Shown: positions 25,608-34,553, counted from the stretch's first letter. The stretch: DNA of 64,000 nt from Bacillus mesophilus (GCF_011008845.1 NZ_JAAIWM010000001.1:186001-250000), one strand, 5' to 3'. A program made the numbers and translations. The notes: a model not told the origin generated them from the sequence alone.

Positions 25608-25636
25608 ATTATATGTAAAAAACTTGATTTCGTCAA
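25608..25636 (-). promoter_or_regulatory. Near-consensus sigma-A promoter of ileS
   Basis: TTGACG (complement of 25631-25636) and TATAAT (complement of 25608-25613) are exactly 17 bp apart. The -35 begins 4 nt past the divIVA stop. The predicted transcript start near 25601 gives a leader of about 370 nt. Confidence 0.85.
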
Positions 25637-25639
25637 GCC

Positions 25640-26149
25640 TTATTCATCTGAGTCAATGTCAATACTTGGAGTTTTAATTTCTTTATTTAATTCCATGAGA
25701 TGATCCCAATCATCATTTTCAATTAATTCTAACTGAGCTTGTATTAACATTCTGAATCGGGTTCGGAATACTTTAGATTGTTTCTTCAATTCATCAATCT
25801 CAATTGTAACTTTACGAGCCTTAACAAGTGATTCATTAATGATACGGTCTGCATTTTTTTCTGCTTCTTTTACGATTAATTTTGCTTCCTTAGTTGCATT
25901 GCGTTTAACCTCTTCAGCTGTTTCTTGAGCAATTAAGATAGACTTGTTTAAGGTTTCTTCAATGTTAGAAAAATGACCTACTCTATCCTTTAGTTCAATC
26001 ACTTTTTCTTCTAATTCTTTCTTTTCACGAATAACGAGTTCATAGTCCTTAATCACTTGATCTAAAAACTCATTTACCTCATCCTCGTCATATCCACGAA
26101 ATCCTCTAGCAAACTCTTTATTATGAATATCCAATGGTGTTAAAGGCAC
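25640..26149 (-). CDS. divIVA: Cell-division initiation protein DivIVA
   Basis: A 169-residue coiled-coil protein that senses negatively curved membrane at poles and septa and recruits division-site and sporulation factors. The N-terminal lipid-binding domain contains FRGYDEDEVNEFLDQV, followed by a long coiled coil through NADRIINESL to the C-terminal tetramerisation part. The start is GTG at 26149, giving MPLTPLDIHNKEF as in B. subtilis, with GGAGGTGG 5 nt upstream; a GTG at 26164 in the same frame would add five unlike residues. No terminator is seen before the ileS promoter. Confidence 0.94.
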   Translation of the reverse strand: MPLTPLDIHNKEFARGFRGYDEDEVNEFLDQVIKDYELVIREKKELEEKVIELKDRVGHFSNIEETLNKSILIAQETAEEVKRNATKEAKLIVKEAEKNADRIINESLVKARKVTIEIDELKKQSKVFRTRFRMLIQAQLELIENDDWDHLMELNKEIKTPSIDIDSDE

Positions 26150-26238
26150 GTTGGCCACCTCCACGTTCTCTTTTATACAATTTCTTTCTTATTTCGACAA
26201 TTTTACCACTATTTCCTTCTATTTTAACAAACTTTTTG

Positions 26239-27012
26239 TCATTTGGCTTTACCAATTTTAATTCTAAATTTATCTCTCTTTGTTTTTCCTTCTATTTCTG
26301 TTATTTTACATCTTCCATGTCCTCTGACAGATAAGATATCTCCTTCCCTACACTCAAAAGAGGTTTCCTCTACCTGTCTCCAGTTGACCTTCACAACTCC
26401 CCCTTTAATTAATGGAGTTGCTTTAGATCTCGAAAGATTATATGCTTCTGCAATCATTACATCTAGTCTCATAGATGAAACCGTACAAAATTCTTCTTTC
26501 CATTCTTCAATGATTTGAATAATTTGCTTCGACTCTTTTTCAACTAGCGTAACTTTGGCTCGTCCAATTGATTGTAGATTCATTCGGATAAAGTCTGCGA
26601 TCTCTTTGGCTACAATTATTTGGAGACGTTCCTCTTCAAATAGAATGTCACCATACTTAGCACGTTTTAAGCCTAATGACATAAGTGATCCTAATACTTG
26701 GGGATGTTCAATCGTTACAAATTTATGAGGATACTCTACCTCAAAAAGGCTAAGTTGAAAATCTTCTTCAGTTGGAACATAATAATCGGGATAAATGACT
26801 GCCCGACATCGCTCTGAATGAGGAGAGCCTCCAAAAAACTGAACCATCGCATCCTGATTCTGTCCAATGACACTTTTTACAATCATTTGTTCTCTAGGAT
26901 CTAAAAAATCAGATAGCTTTGGGCTATAAGTTGAGGTAACGATTTCCTTCCACTCAAGGACTTGATCAATAAAGGCATGTTCTTCTGGTCGGAAATGCTG
27001 ATAGATTGTCAT
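26239..27012 (-). CDS. ylmH: S4-domain RNA-binding protein YlmH
   Basis: A 257-residue protein with a central RRM-like region and a C-terminal S4 domain (about residues 180-240, RLDVMIAEAYNLSRSKATPLI). B. subtilis YlmH binds stalled 50S-peptidyl-tRNA complexes and can act like RqcP in ribosome quality control. The start is ATG at 27012 behind GGAG, reading MTIYQHFRPEE; the frame is open to 27033 but the added residues have no family match. It lies between ylmG and divIVA, the standard order. Confidence 0.92.
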   Translation of the reverse strand: MTIYQHFRPEEHAFIDQVLEWKEIVTSTYSPKLSDFLDPREQMIVKSVIGQNQDAMVQFFGGSPHSERCRAVIYPDYYVPTEEDFQLSLFEVEYPHKFVTIEHPQVLGSLMSLGLKRAKYGDILFEEERLQIIVAKEIADFIRMNLQSIGRAKVTLVEKESKQIIQIIEEWKEEFCTVSSMRLDVMIAEAYNLSRSKATPLIKGGVVKVNWRQVEETSFECREGDILSVRGHGRCKITEIEGKTKRDKFRIKIGKAK

Positions 27013-27029
27013 AAACTTCGCTCCAATCA

Positions 27030-27061
27030 ACAAAAGAAAGGGAATCTAATTATAGATTCCC
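27030..27061 (-). terminator. Possible terminator after ylmG
   Basis: A perfect 9-bp stem (27040-27048 and 27053-27061) is followed on the minus strand by TTTCTTTTG, 48 nt past the ylmG stop. It may only attenuate transcription into ylmH and divIVA. Confidence 0.55.
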
Positions 27062-27108
27062 ATCCTTGTAACATTTTTTTATTTTATGTTTATTTTATTA
27101 GTCCCTTG

Positions 27109-27378
27109 TTAGATAAGACCTAAAAACTCAAATAAAGAAACTAACCCTCGACTAGCAAAATTCAGTAAAAAGATCGCTACTATTGGTGAAATGTCGATCA
27201 TTCCTAGTGGTGGGATAATACGTCTAAAAGGCTCTAAGTATGGTTCGCAAATCTTAGTAAGTAGTTGTCCAAAACTACTTTGCTTAGCATTTGGAAACCA
27301 GGATAATAAAATATAAATAATTAAAGCATAGGAATAAATGTTAATAGCGTATAAGAGTATACTTAATAGCGTTTCCAA
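27109..27378 (-). CDS. ylmG: YggT family membrane protein YlmG
   Basis: An 89-residue membrane protein of the YggT family with two hydrophobic segments and the family core PYLEPFRRIIPPLGMIDISP. Its role is unknown; in Gram-positive genomes it sits with sepF. The start is TTG at 27378: AGAGGTGG lies 4-7 nt upstream and there is only one base between the sepF stop and this codon. The longer reading from 27441 overlaps sepF and has no family similarity. Confidence 0.85.
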   Translation of the reverse strand: METLLSILLYAINIYSYALIIYILLSWFPNAKQSSFGQLLTKICEPYLEPFRRIIPPLGMIDISPIVAIFLLNFASRGLVSLFEFLGLI

Positions 27379-27379
27379 G

Positions 27380-27826
27380 TTACCACCTCTTCTCTGATAA
27401 ATCTTCTTCTTGTATGTAATCTGAAATACTTCCAGAAACATCTACATTATCTGGTGTACAAAGGAATATATTGGCCCCAATTTTTTGGATATCCCCACCT
27501 ATTGCGTAAACCGTGCCACTTAGAAAGTCGACTATTCTTATTGCTTGATCATGAGAGATTCTCTGAAGATTTATAACTACCGATTTCCTATTTTTCAAAT
27601 GGTCGGCAATTTCTTGCGCCTCGGAATAGGTTCTTGGCTCAAATAATATCAACTTAGAAGTGCTCTTTGGAACACTTTGTAAACTAACAACATTTTGTTT
27701 AGGAGCCGGTTGGTGCTTGGCAGATCTAGATCCTACCATATCCTCCTCATTTGAACTCTCATATTCATTGTAATCGTATTCTTCATCTAAGGCAAAAAAG
27801 CTTTTAAATTTAGACTTTACACTCAC
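27380..27826 (-). CDS. sepF: Cell division protein SepF
   Basis: A 148-residue cytoplasmic protein that binds FtsZ, forms rings and can anchor the Z-ring to the membrane by its N-terminal amphipathic segment ([13 protein letters not shown]). After a charged linker comes the SepF fold (about residues 60-140: [19 protein letters not shown], then [13 protein letters not shown]). The start is GTG at 27826 behind AGGAGG. Coupled to ylmG. Confidence 0.94.
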   Translation of the reverse strand: MSVKSKFKSFFALDEEYDYNEYESSNEEDMVGSRSAKHQPAPKQNVVSLQSVPKSTSKLILFEPRTYSEAQEIADHLKNRKSVVINLQRISHDQAIRIVDFLSGTVYAIGGDIQKIGANIFLCTPDNVDVSGSISDYIQEEDLSEKRW

Positions 27827-27898
27827 TTTATTATCCTCCTAAATAATATTCCATGGAAGTTCAATTATGTTTAGTTTCAATAATTGCTTTAAGAGCCA

Positions 27899-28567
27899 TT
27901 ACTCAAATAACGAAGTACCGACTCGGATGAATGTTGCACCCTCTTCAATAGCTAGTTCAAAATCATTGGACATCCCCATTGATAATTCCTCACAGCTTGC
28001 ATATTGTAGTTTTAGAGCTTGTACATCTTTTTTCAGGTCTCTCAATCTTGCGAAGCATTCTCTTATTACCGTCTCATCATCAGTATTAGGTGCCATTGTC
28101 ATTAATCCAACAACATGAATGTTCTGATAAGGGGCAAGCTCCTTAATAAATGGAACAACATGATCAGGTGACATACCGTGCTTAGATTCTTCACCAGAAG
28201 TATTAACTTGTACAAAACACTTAACCGAATGGTTAGCTCGCTTATTAAGTTCTTCTGCTAAAGAGATACGATCTAAAGAATGGATATAATCCACTTCATT
28301 AATGATGTTTTTGACCTTCCGTGTTTGAAGAGAACCTATAAAATGCCATTTTGGCTCTTCACCCAAATGCTTTTTTTTCTGAAGTAAACCCTCATCTCTA
28401 TTTTCTCCAATATGCAGAACACCCGCTTGTAGTGCCTCATTGGCTTGCTCAACAGTAACGTATTTCGTTACCGCTATTAATTTTATCTCACCGGGATTTC
28501 GATTAGCTTTTGAACAAGCATGTTCTATTCGTTGCTGTATTGTGTTTAGATTATCTTTAACAGTCAA
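27899..28567 (-). CDS. ylmE: YggS family PLP homeostasis protein
   Basis: A 222-residue PLP-binding alanine-racemase-like barrel of the YggS/PLPBP family, concerned with pyridoxal phosphate balance rather than catalysis. The PLP lysine is in AVTKYV near residue 35, followed by GENRDE, FIGSLQTRK and the C-terminal MGMSNDFELAIEEGAT. The start is TTG at 28567 with AAGGAGG 10 nt upstream. It follows ylmD by 5 nt. Confidence 0.93.
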   Translation of the reverse strand: MTVKDNLNTIQQRIEHACSKANRNPGEIKLIAVTKYVTVEQANEALQAGVLHIGENRDEGLLQKKKHLGEEPKWHFIGSLQTRKVKNIINEVDYIHSLDRISLAEELNKRANHSVKCFVQVNTSGEESKHGMSPDHVVPFIKELAPYQNIHVVGLMTMAPNTDDETVIRECFARLRDLKKDVQALKLQYASCEELSMGMSNDFELAIEEGATFIRVGTSLFE

Positions 28568-28572
28568 AAGTC

Positions 28573-29394
28573 CTAATCCTCCTTATATCCAATAAAACTC
28601 ATCATTCTACCTGTCTTCCCCTGATCCCTACGGTGTGAGAAAAACAAATCCTCTTCACAGGATGTACACCTTGATGAAATCAAAATATTACTTTCTTTAA
28701 TGCCCATCTTTTTAAGTAGTAAATGATTTAAATCCGATAAATGTAAAGAGTATTGCCCGGAAGACACCTCCTTAAATGGAGGTTTATCACCTTCCGCAAG
28801 AGTTTGAACCACTTCGTTAATAACACGATCGTCGACAACATAACAGCAATCATGAATAGATGGGCCAATGGCAACAAATATATCCTTTATATTAACTCCC
28901 TCGTCTTCAATCCAACACTTTACCATTCGACTAGCAATTTGTTTAACTGTCCCCTTCCAGCCTGCGTGAGCTAGACCTATTAATCCACGTGAAGGAACGA
29001 AAAAATATAGGGGAACACAATCAGCGTAAACCGATGTTAGTAATACGTTAGATTCATCTGTGTATATACCATCTGTATGAGGAATTCCTTCTTCATACAC
29101 ATATACACCTTTCCCACGATCACTTCTGGTAACCTTTTTTATATGATGGTCATGAACCTGTTCGGAACATACCCATTCTTCTGTAGGAAATTTAATGATT
29201 TGTGAAAGTTTTTTCCGATTCTTATTAACACTCTCTTTAGAATCATGAACATGCAAGCCTAAATTAAACGTACAGAATGAATCTGTACTAAAGCCCCCAT
29301 TCTTAGAGGTGAAACCAGCCATTACATGAGGAAACTGGTCTTGCCAAGGAGATATACGAAAAAATTCATCCTGTGCTAATTGGAATGGCTCCAT
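28573..29394 (-). CDS. ylmD: YlmD, peptidoglycan editing factor/laccase-domain protein
   Basis: A 273-residue protein of the YfiH (PgeF, DUF152) family. Members have a zinc site made by two His and a Cys and act on purine nucleosides; the E. coli member affects peptidoglycan fidelity. Visible parts are the His-containing CSEQVHDHHI, YADCVPLYF, HAGWKGTVKQ and the C-terminal IGPSIHDCCYVV. The start is ATG at 29394 behind TAAGGAGG. It begins the ylmD-ylmE-sepF run. Confidence 0.9.
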   Translation of the reverse strand: MEPFQLAQDEFFRISPWQDQFPHVMAGFTSKNGGFSTDSFCTFNLGLHVHDSKESVNKNRKKLSQIIKFPTEEWVCSEQVHDHHIKKVTRSDRGKGVYVYEEGIPHTDGIYTDESNVLLTSVYADCVPLYFFVPSRGLIGLAHAGWKGTVKQIASRMVKCWIEDEGVNIKDIFVAIGPSIHDCCYVVDDRVINEVVQTLAEGDKPPFKEVSSGQYSLHLSDLNHLLLKKMGIKESNILISSRCTSCEEDLFFSHRRDQGKTGRMMSFIGYKED

Positions 29395-29498
29395 CGTAAG
29401 CCTCCTTAGAAACTTAAAGTATTTTAAGTATAGGGAAATTATCCCTTCGACACTATTCTATCATAAATGACGAAAAAGAGGCTATTTCATTTTATTCT

Positions 29499-29765
29499 TT
29501 AATTCTGTGAATCATGGTACTCTTCCCCAGATTGATAAAAACGGACCAGTATTACATCTGCCCCAATTTTAACAATATTACGCCAAGGGATAATTACTTC
29601 CTCTCCTCTCCCCAAAAAACCTAACATTCTTGTTCCAGATGAAATGACAATTGAGTCAATTTTACCTGTAGTCGTATTAATCTCTAGGTCATCAATATTA
29701 CCCAATTTTTTACCGTCCGCAACATTCACAACATCTTTTATTTGGAACTCAGATATCTTAACCAT
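29499..29765 (-). CDS. ylmC: PRC-barrel protein YlmC/YmxH
   Basis: An 88-residue single PRC-barrel domain of the YlmC/YmxH family, conserved in spore formers but of unclear function. Typical segments are VVNVADGKKLGNIDDLEI and EVIIPWRNIVKIGADVILV. The start is ATG at 29765, which matches the B. subtilis N terminus (ISEFQVKD-like); the frame extends to 29801 without a family match. It lies between sigG and ylmD. The 230 bp upstream (29802-30029) show no gene. Confidence 0.88.
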   Translation of the reverse strand: MVKISEFQIKDVVNVADGKKLGNIDDLEINTTTGKIDSIVISSGTRMLGFLGRGEEVIIPWRNIVKIGADVILVRFYQSGEEYHDSQN

Positions 29766-30029
29766 CCTTATCCATCCTCTCTTAGGAAAGCTATAATACA
29801 TATAAGTAGGCTCTTTTATTGCCCAATCATCACATCGAGTCCTATATTATTTAAAAATTCTTTCGTACATTTTAATGAACTTATAATCATTTATATGTTA
29901 TTAGCAAACATAATCATTCTATAAAAGAGAAAAAATATCAGATGTCTGTATTTTAACTACCATATTTAATGATGTTGTGAATAAAATGGTTGTAACCTAA
30001 GAGTTTAAATGAAAACCTTGTTTTGTTCT

Positions 30030-30062
30030 AAAAAGAAAAAGAACTGTCTAATGACAGTTCTT
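30030..30062 (-). terminator. Terminator of sigG
   Basis: A perfect 10-bp stem (30039-30048 and 30053-30062) with a 4-nt loop is followed by TTTTCTTTT on the minus strand and includes part of the sigG stop codon. Confidence 0.85.
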
Positions 30063-30840
30063 AGGATTGTATATTTTTATTCATTTGTCGGATAGCAGCC
30101 TTTTCTAGTCGTGATACCTGAGCTTGGGAAATACCAATCTCTTCCGCAACTTCCATTTGAGTTTTTCCTTGAAAGAATCGTTTTCTTAAGATAAGCTTTT
30201 CTCGGTCATTTAGTCGGCGCATGCCCTCTTTTAAAGCAATTTCTTCAATCCATTGAATATCCTTATTCTTATCATCACTTAATTGATCCATGACAAAGAT
30301 TGGGTCTCCCCCATCGTTATAAATAGGCTCAAAAAGTGATACAGGATCTTGTATCGCATCAAGCGCAAAAACGATTTCTTCATGAGGTACATCTAATTCT
30401 TTGGCGATTTCTGCAGCAGTTGGCTCCCTTGATGTCTCACTCATTAATCGCTCTCGAACTTGCAATGCTTTATAGGCAATATCTCTTAAGGACCTGGATA
30501 CACGTATAGGATTGTTGTCTCGTAAGTATCGTCTAATTTCTCCGATAATCATCGGTACAGCATATGTTGAGAATTTTACATTTTGGCCTAAGTCAAAATT
30601 GTCGATGGATTTCATTAACCCAATGCAACCAACTTGAAACAAGTCATCAACATATTCTCCTCTATTATTAAACCGCTGGATGACGCTTAGTACAAGACGT
30701 AAATTCCCATTTACAAGCTTTTCTCTTGCCCAGATTTCGCCACTTTGCATTTTCTTAAATAGTTCTCTCATCTCATCATTCTTAAGTACTGGAAGTTTAG
30801 AAGTGTCAACACCGCATATTTCTACTTTATTTCGAGTCAA
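30061..30840 (-). CDS. sigG: Late forespore sigma factor SigG
   Basis: A 259-residue sigma-70-type factor directing late forespore genes. Region 2 holds FNNRGEYVDDLFQVGCIGLMK and TYAVPMIIGEIRRYLRDN; region 4 ends with QMEVAEEIGISQAQVSRLEK. The start is TTG at 30840, reading LTRNKVEICGVDTSKLP as the B. subtilis protein, with AGGAGGG 6 nt upstream; the ATG at 30915 would add 25 residues that are really leader. It follows sigE and spoIIGA and has its own candidate forespore promoter. Confidence 0.95.
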   Translation of the reverse strand: MTRNKVEICGVDTSKLPVLKNDEMRELFKKMQSGEIWAREKLVNGNLRLVLSVIQRFNNRGEYVDDLFQVGCIGLMKSIDNFDLGQNVKFSTYAVPMIIGEIRRYLRDNNPIRVSRSLRDIAYKALQVRERLMSETSREPTAAEIAKELDVPHEEIVFALDAIQDPVSLFEPIYNDGGDPIFVMDQLSDDKNKDIQWIEEIALKEGMRRLNDREKLILRKRFFQGKTQMEVAEEIGISQAQVSRLEKAAIRQMNKNIQS

Positions 30841-30875
30841 TTCTTTCCCTCCTAACGGGACTGCTGTACAAAGTA

Positions 30876-30904
30876 AAGTATCTCCTTTGAAGGGAAATTT
30901 ATGC
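30876..30904 (-). promoter_or_regulatory. Candidate sigma-F/sigma-G promoter of sigG
   Basis: On the minus strand GCATA (complement of 30900-30904) fits the sigma-F -35 GywTA, and GGAGATACTT (complement of 30876-30885) fits the -10 GGnrAnAnTw at every position. The spacer is 14 bp, one short of the usual 15. B. subtilis sigG is transcribed by sigma-F and by itself. Confidence 0.55.
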
Positions 30905-30996
30905 ACTTTATACAAAACGGAATTGACTCAAAATATGCAAAATCAGCTCTGAACACTTGATGTGACTAACTCTTTGTCCATCTAAAAAAATTTCTT

Positions 30997-31716
30997 TTAG
31001 ACCATTTTATTAAACTCTTTTCGAAGTCGTTTAATAATTCTTTTCTCTAGTCTGGAGATATAAGATTGGGAAATCCCTAACATATCGGCTACATCCTTTT
31101 GTGTTTTTTCTTCGCCACCTATTAGACCAAACCTTAGCTCCATAATCTGTTTTTCACGATCATTTAATTGATGAAGAGCCTTAATTAGTAGTTTCTTCTC
31201 TACATTAGCTTCAAGATCCTTCGTAATAATGTCTTCCTCTGTTCCAAGAACATCTGACAATAGAAGTTCATTTCCATCCCAATCAATATTAAGTGGTTCA
31301 TCAAAGGAAACTTCGGAACGAATTTTATTATTTCTTCTTAAATACATAAGAATTTCATTTTCAATACAACGAGAAGCATATGTAGCTAGTTTAATCTTCT
31401 TTTCAGGGTTAAATGTATTTACAGCTTTAATCAGCCCAATTGTACCAATACTGATTAAATCCTCAATATTAATGCCTGTATTTTCAAACTTGCGGGCGAT
31501 ATATACAACTAATCTTAAATTCCGCTCAATCAGGATGGAGCGAGTTGCCTTGTCACCTTGAGGCAGCTTTTGTAATAGTACTTCTTCTTCCTCTTTCGTC
31601 AAAGGTGGAGGTAAGGCTTCACTTCCACCGATATAATAGATTTCATCTGTCTTCAACCCTAATTTAATAAGGATTTTATACCACCATATTGTTAATCTCA
31701 TTTTCCAATGTCGCAT
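30997..31716 (-). CDS. sigE: Mother-cell sigma factor SigE precursor
   Basis: A 239-residue pro-sigma-E. The first ~27 residues ([20 protein letters not shown]...) are the amphipathic pro-sequence that holds it at the membrane until SpoIIGA removes it; the mature protein starts in the [13 protein letters not shown] area. Region 2 includes [19 protein letters not shown]; region 4 ends with [19 protein letters not shown]. The start is ATG at 31716 behind AAAGGAGG, 13 nt after the spoIIGA stop; reading from 31824 would run into spoIIGA. Confidence 0.96.
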   Translation of the reverse strand: MRHWKMRLTIWWYKILIKLGLKTDEIYYIGGSEALPPPLTKEEEEVLLQKLPQGDKATRSILIERNLRLVVYIARKFENTGINIEDLISIGTIGLIKAVNTFNPEKKIKLATYASRCIENEILMYLRRNNKIRSEVSFDEPLNIDWDGNELLLSDVLGTEEDIITKDLEANVEKKLLIKALHQLNDREKQIMELRFGLIGGEEKTQKDVADMLGISQSYISRLEKRIIKRLRKEFNKMV

Positions 31717-31729
31717 GAAACTTCCTCCT

Positions 31730-32647
31730 TTATGCAGATTGTATGGTTGATTGCAGCAACATCTTGGGATGTATAATACAATCAAATTCGTCATCAGATG
31801 ATAATGTGGAGTGACTAATTCCAATCAACACCTTTTTTACGTAAATAACTTCTTCTTTTTGAACGATTCGTACGAGATCTGGCTTTATGGCTACTAAGAA
31901 CTCATTTTGTTGTCCTACACCCCGATACGGGACTATTCGTAACCTTGATTCCCAATGATGGCTACTGTCCATTGTAGAAAAGGATTCTAATCCTTCAGAT
32001 TTTTCAATTATTTCATTCGGCAGAAAACCCTTTACTTTACTAACATCTACAATCATTACTGGAGACTTTGTAATGGGATCTGACAACTGATTTCCACTAT
32101 CTATAAGTCCGGTTAATGAAATCGTTTTTTCCTCTATTGTAATGGAGACCTCAACCAATTGTTCAAACTGGATTTGTTTTACCTCCATATCTTCTATTCT
32201 AGTTTTTGAGAAATACCACAGAACTGGAAATCCTACTAGAACAAAGGTCCAGCTGATAGGACTACCAAAACCTGTCGACTTTGTTGCAACCATCCCTTCA
32301 AATATGACCAAATCTGTACTAAAAAAATAGTGTGCGCCTAGCATTCCTCCTCCCAGCAAAAACGTTGAAAAGTAAAACGTTAATAATGCTTGAAAAAAAT
32401 AGCGAAATCTTTTAAACCCAAACATGGTTAACACCATTACAATCGAAAATAGTAGCTTGACTATAGGATGGCTCATGATTGCAAAGTATGGAGTTAAAAT
32501 AAAGAGTACAATAGACGAGCCAATTAGAGCACTACATATTAAACGTATTTTGTTAAATTTACGTTTAAGAATAATAGCAGTTAACAGCAACAATGATGCG
32601 TCAATACAAAAGTTTAATAACCAGATCGCATCTAAATAAACTGTCAA
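31730..32647 (-). CDS. spoIIGA: Sigma-E processing aspartic protease SpoIIGA
   Basis: A 305-residue membrane protease that cuts pro-sigma-E in the mother cell after a signal from the forespore (SpoIIR). Five hydrophobic segments fill the first 150 residues; the cytoplasmic protease domain has the catalytic aspartate in GLIDSGNQL (D183, same number as known for B. subtilis). The start is TTG at 32647, giving [13 protein letters not shown] aligned with B. subtilis. Operon with sigE. Confidence 0.95.
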   Translation of the reverse strand: MTVYLDAIWLLNFCIDASLLLLTAIILKRKFNKIRLICSALIGSSIVLFILTPYFAIMSHPIVKLLFSIVMVLTMFGFKRFRYFFQALLTFYFSTFLLGGGMLGAHYFFSTDLVIFEGMVATKSTGFGSPISWTFVLVGFPVLWYFSKTRIEDMEVKQIQFEQLVEVSITIEEKTISLTGLIDSGNQLSDPITKSPVMIVDVSKVKGFLPNEIIEKSEGLESFSTMDSSHHWESRLRIVPYRGVGQQNEFLVAIKPDLVRIVQKEEVIYVKKVLIGISHSTLSSDDEFDCIIHPKMLLQSTIQSA

Positions 32648-32767
32648 GTGAGCACAACCTTTACAGTAATCTATGAAATAGAAACTTTCATTCTATTCCT
32701 TTGTAAAAACTAGTATATATACATTCTAGTTGAAAGTCTGTCAGTTTATGCCGATAAGAGCCCATAA

Positions 32768-32798
32768 ATTTTAGGAGATTTGTTCATATTTTGTCAAA
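32768..32798 (-). promoter_or_regulatory. spoIIG promoter with overlapping Spo0A box
   Basis: TTGACA (complement of 32792-32797) and TAAAAT (complement of 32768-32773) are 18 bp apart on the minus strand. TTGTCAAA at 32791-32798 differs from the Spo0A box TTGTCGAA by one base and lies on the -35, as at B. subtilis spoIIG. The start would be about 110 nt before spoIIGA. Confidence 0.5.
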
Positions 32799-33011
32799 AC
32801 ACATTTTTGTGATGTATTTGAAGAAAAAAACAAGCTTTTCTGGTATAGAAAAGTGACGTTTTTATATTGTAAAATTTTAACCACTTAACGTAAAGGACTA
32901 GAAATGAGGACAGGCAGAAGTATACAAACTGGTCTTAGTAAATGAAACCTGGAAAGGAAAAATATCCTTTTACGTGATACTGGATTATTGACCAGGAAAA
33001 ACTATCCTAAA

Positions 33012-33206
33012 AAGAACAAAAGGCGCAAGCGCCCCGGTTAGCCCCGACAAGCAAATGTTTCTACATCAATAAAAGGGTGCACTTTCCCTTTTATTGATGT
33101 AGGGTTATTTGACCTAGGAAAAAGTGTATTTTCTTTTTCCATCGAGGTAGGATGAAATTGCAAAGATCGTCGCAATTTCATCTTGGCTGGGTGCTGAAGC
33201 TGGATT
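33012..33206 (+). repeat. Multi-hairpin dispersed repeat, copy 1
   Basis: A structured element in the 663-bp gap between spoIIGA and ftsZ. In order: a 12-nt palindrome GGCGC-AA-GCGCC (33022-33033); hairpin 1, a perfect 17-bp stem (33061-33077 and 33086-33102); hairpin 2, an 8-bp stem (33117-33124 and 33133-33140) inside an outer ACCT/AGGT pair; hairpin 3, an 11-bp stem (33151-33161 and 33172-33182); then GGGTGCTGAAGCTGGATT. The last 105 bp recur at 56754-56858 with six changes. No ORF is carried. The remaining gap (32800-33011) holds nothing else I recognise. Confidence 0.85.
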
Positions 33207-33261
33207 CAAATGCACTAGACCAAGTTATCAACAATTGATAAATTTTATAATTCCATAATAA

Positions 33262-33300
33262 AACAAAAAGTCAGCCGCACCTAAAAGTGACGACTGACTT
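33262..33300 (-). terminator. Terminator of ftsZ
   Basis: AAGTCAG (33269-33275) pairs with CTGACTT (33294-33300), with an inner CAC/GTG pair, and is followed on the minus strand by TTTGTTTT. It starts 10 nt after the ftsZ stop. Confidence 0.65.
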
Positions 33301-33310
33301 TATCTTATAT

Positions 33311-34438
33311 TTATCTACGACGGTTGCGATTTCTTAAGAAGGTTGGGATATCTAGAGCATCTTCCCCGTTTTGTTGGTGTTGATTAGATACCTCTTCTCG
33401 TTTTACTTCTCGCTTAACCCCAGGGGCAGCTGTTTGCGGCTTAGTAGGTTGAGCAACTGTGCGAGAAGGTCTTGCCTCACTAACATTATCTTCAAATCCA
33501 GTTGCGATAACTGTAACGATAATTTCATCTTTTAGATTATCATTAATTACTGATCCAAAGATCATATTTACTTCTTGATCAGAAGCAGAAGCTACAATAT
33601 CAGCGGCCTCTTGAACTTCATATAAACTTAAGTTTGAGCCACCCGTAATATTCATTAGTACACCTTGAGCTCCATCGATAGAAGTTTCAAGTAATGGACT
33701 AGAGATCGCACGCTTTGCTGCTTCAGCTGCACGGTTTTCGCCAGTTGAAACACCGATTCCCATTAAAGCAGATCCTTTGTTAGACATAATAGTTTTAACA
33801 TCAGCAAAGTCAAGGTTAATTAGACCTGGTACTGCAATTAGGTCAGAGATCCCTTGTACACCTTGACGTAAAACATTGTCAGCTTCACGGAATGCTTCAA
33901 GCATTGGTGTATTCTTGTCCACAATTTCAAGTAACCTATCATTAGGGATTACAATTAAGGTATCAACTGCTTCTTTCATTGCATCAATACCACCAGTTGC
34001 TTGATTAGAACGTTTTCTACCTTCAAACGTAAATGGTCTTGTTACAACTCCTACAGTCAAAGCTCCTATTTCACGAGCAATTTGAGCGATAACTGGAGCA
34101 GCACCTGTACCAGTTCCTCCACCCATTCCTGCAGTAACGAATACCATATCAGCGCCTTTTAACACTTCTTCAAGTTGCTCTCTGCTTTCTTCAGCAGCTT
34201 TCTTTCCTACCTCTGGGTTTGCACCTGCACCCAAACCTCGTGTTAGTTTGCCACCAATTTGCATTTTCACTTCAGCCTTAGATAGATTCAATGCTTGTGC
34301 ATCTGTATTAACTGCAATGAAATCTACACCTTGAACACCATGCTCAATCATTCGGTTTACGGCATTATTTCCACCGCCACCAACACCAATAACCTTTATC
34401 GTCGCTAATTGATCTAAATTTGTATCGAACTCCAACAT
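33311..34438 (-). CDS. ftsZ: Cell division GTPase FtsZ
   Basis: A 375-residue tubulin homologue that polymerises with GTP into the Z-ring. The GTP signature GGGTGTG is at residues 106-112, the synergy loop NLDFADVKT near 205, and after a Pro/Gln-rich linker the C-terminal peptide DIPTFLRNR with a basic tail, which binds FtsA, SepF and others. The start is ATG at 34438 behind TAGGAGG. It follows ftsA after 115 bp and ends at its own terminator. Confidence 0.97.
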   Translation of the reverse strand: MLEFDTNLDQLATIKVIGVGGGGNNAVNRMIEHGVQGVDFIAVNTDAQALNLSKAEVKMQIGGKLTRGLGAGANPEVGKKAAEESREQLEEVLKGADMVFVTAGMGGGTGTGAAPVIAQIAREIGALTVGVVTRPFTFEGRKRSNQATGGIDAMKEAVDTLIVIPNDRLLEIVDKNTPMLEAFREADNVLRQGVQGISDLIAVPGLINLDFADVKTIMSNKGSALMGIGVSTGENRAAEAAKRAISSPLLETSIDGAQGVLMNITGGSNLSLYEVQEAADIVASASDQEVNMIFGSVINDNLKDEIIVTVIATGFEDNVSEARPSRTVAQPTKPQTAAPGVKREVKREEVSNQHQQNGEDALDIPTFLRNRNRRR

Positions 34439-34490
34439 TGTAGGTCCTCCTAATTTACCGAAATTCCTTTACCGTTCAACATGGCAATCA

Positions 34491-34533
34491 GAGCCCACAA
34501 GTGTGGGAGTATGCCAGTAACTATCAAGGGCTC
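34491..34533 (-). other. Alternative hairpins in the ftsA-ftsZ gap
   Basis: GAGCCC (34491-34496) and GGGCTC (34528-34533) can close a large loop, while CCCACA (34494-34499) and TGTGGG (34502-34507) form a tight hairpin sharing the same CCC. The two folds exclude each other. No U tract follows, so this is not a simple terminator. Confidence 0.4.
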
Positions 34534-34553
34534 ACGTTTCCTTTTATAATGGT

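Noticed and set aside
31717..31824. Extended N terminus of SigE (36 extra residues)
   Set aside because: These codons overlap spoIIGA and include the sigE ribosome binding site; the B. subtilis-like pro-sequence starts at 31716.
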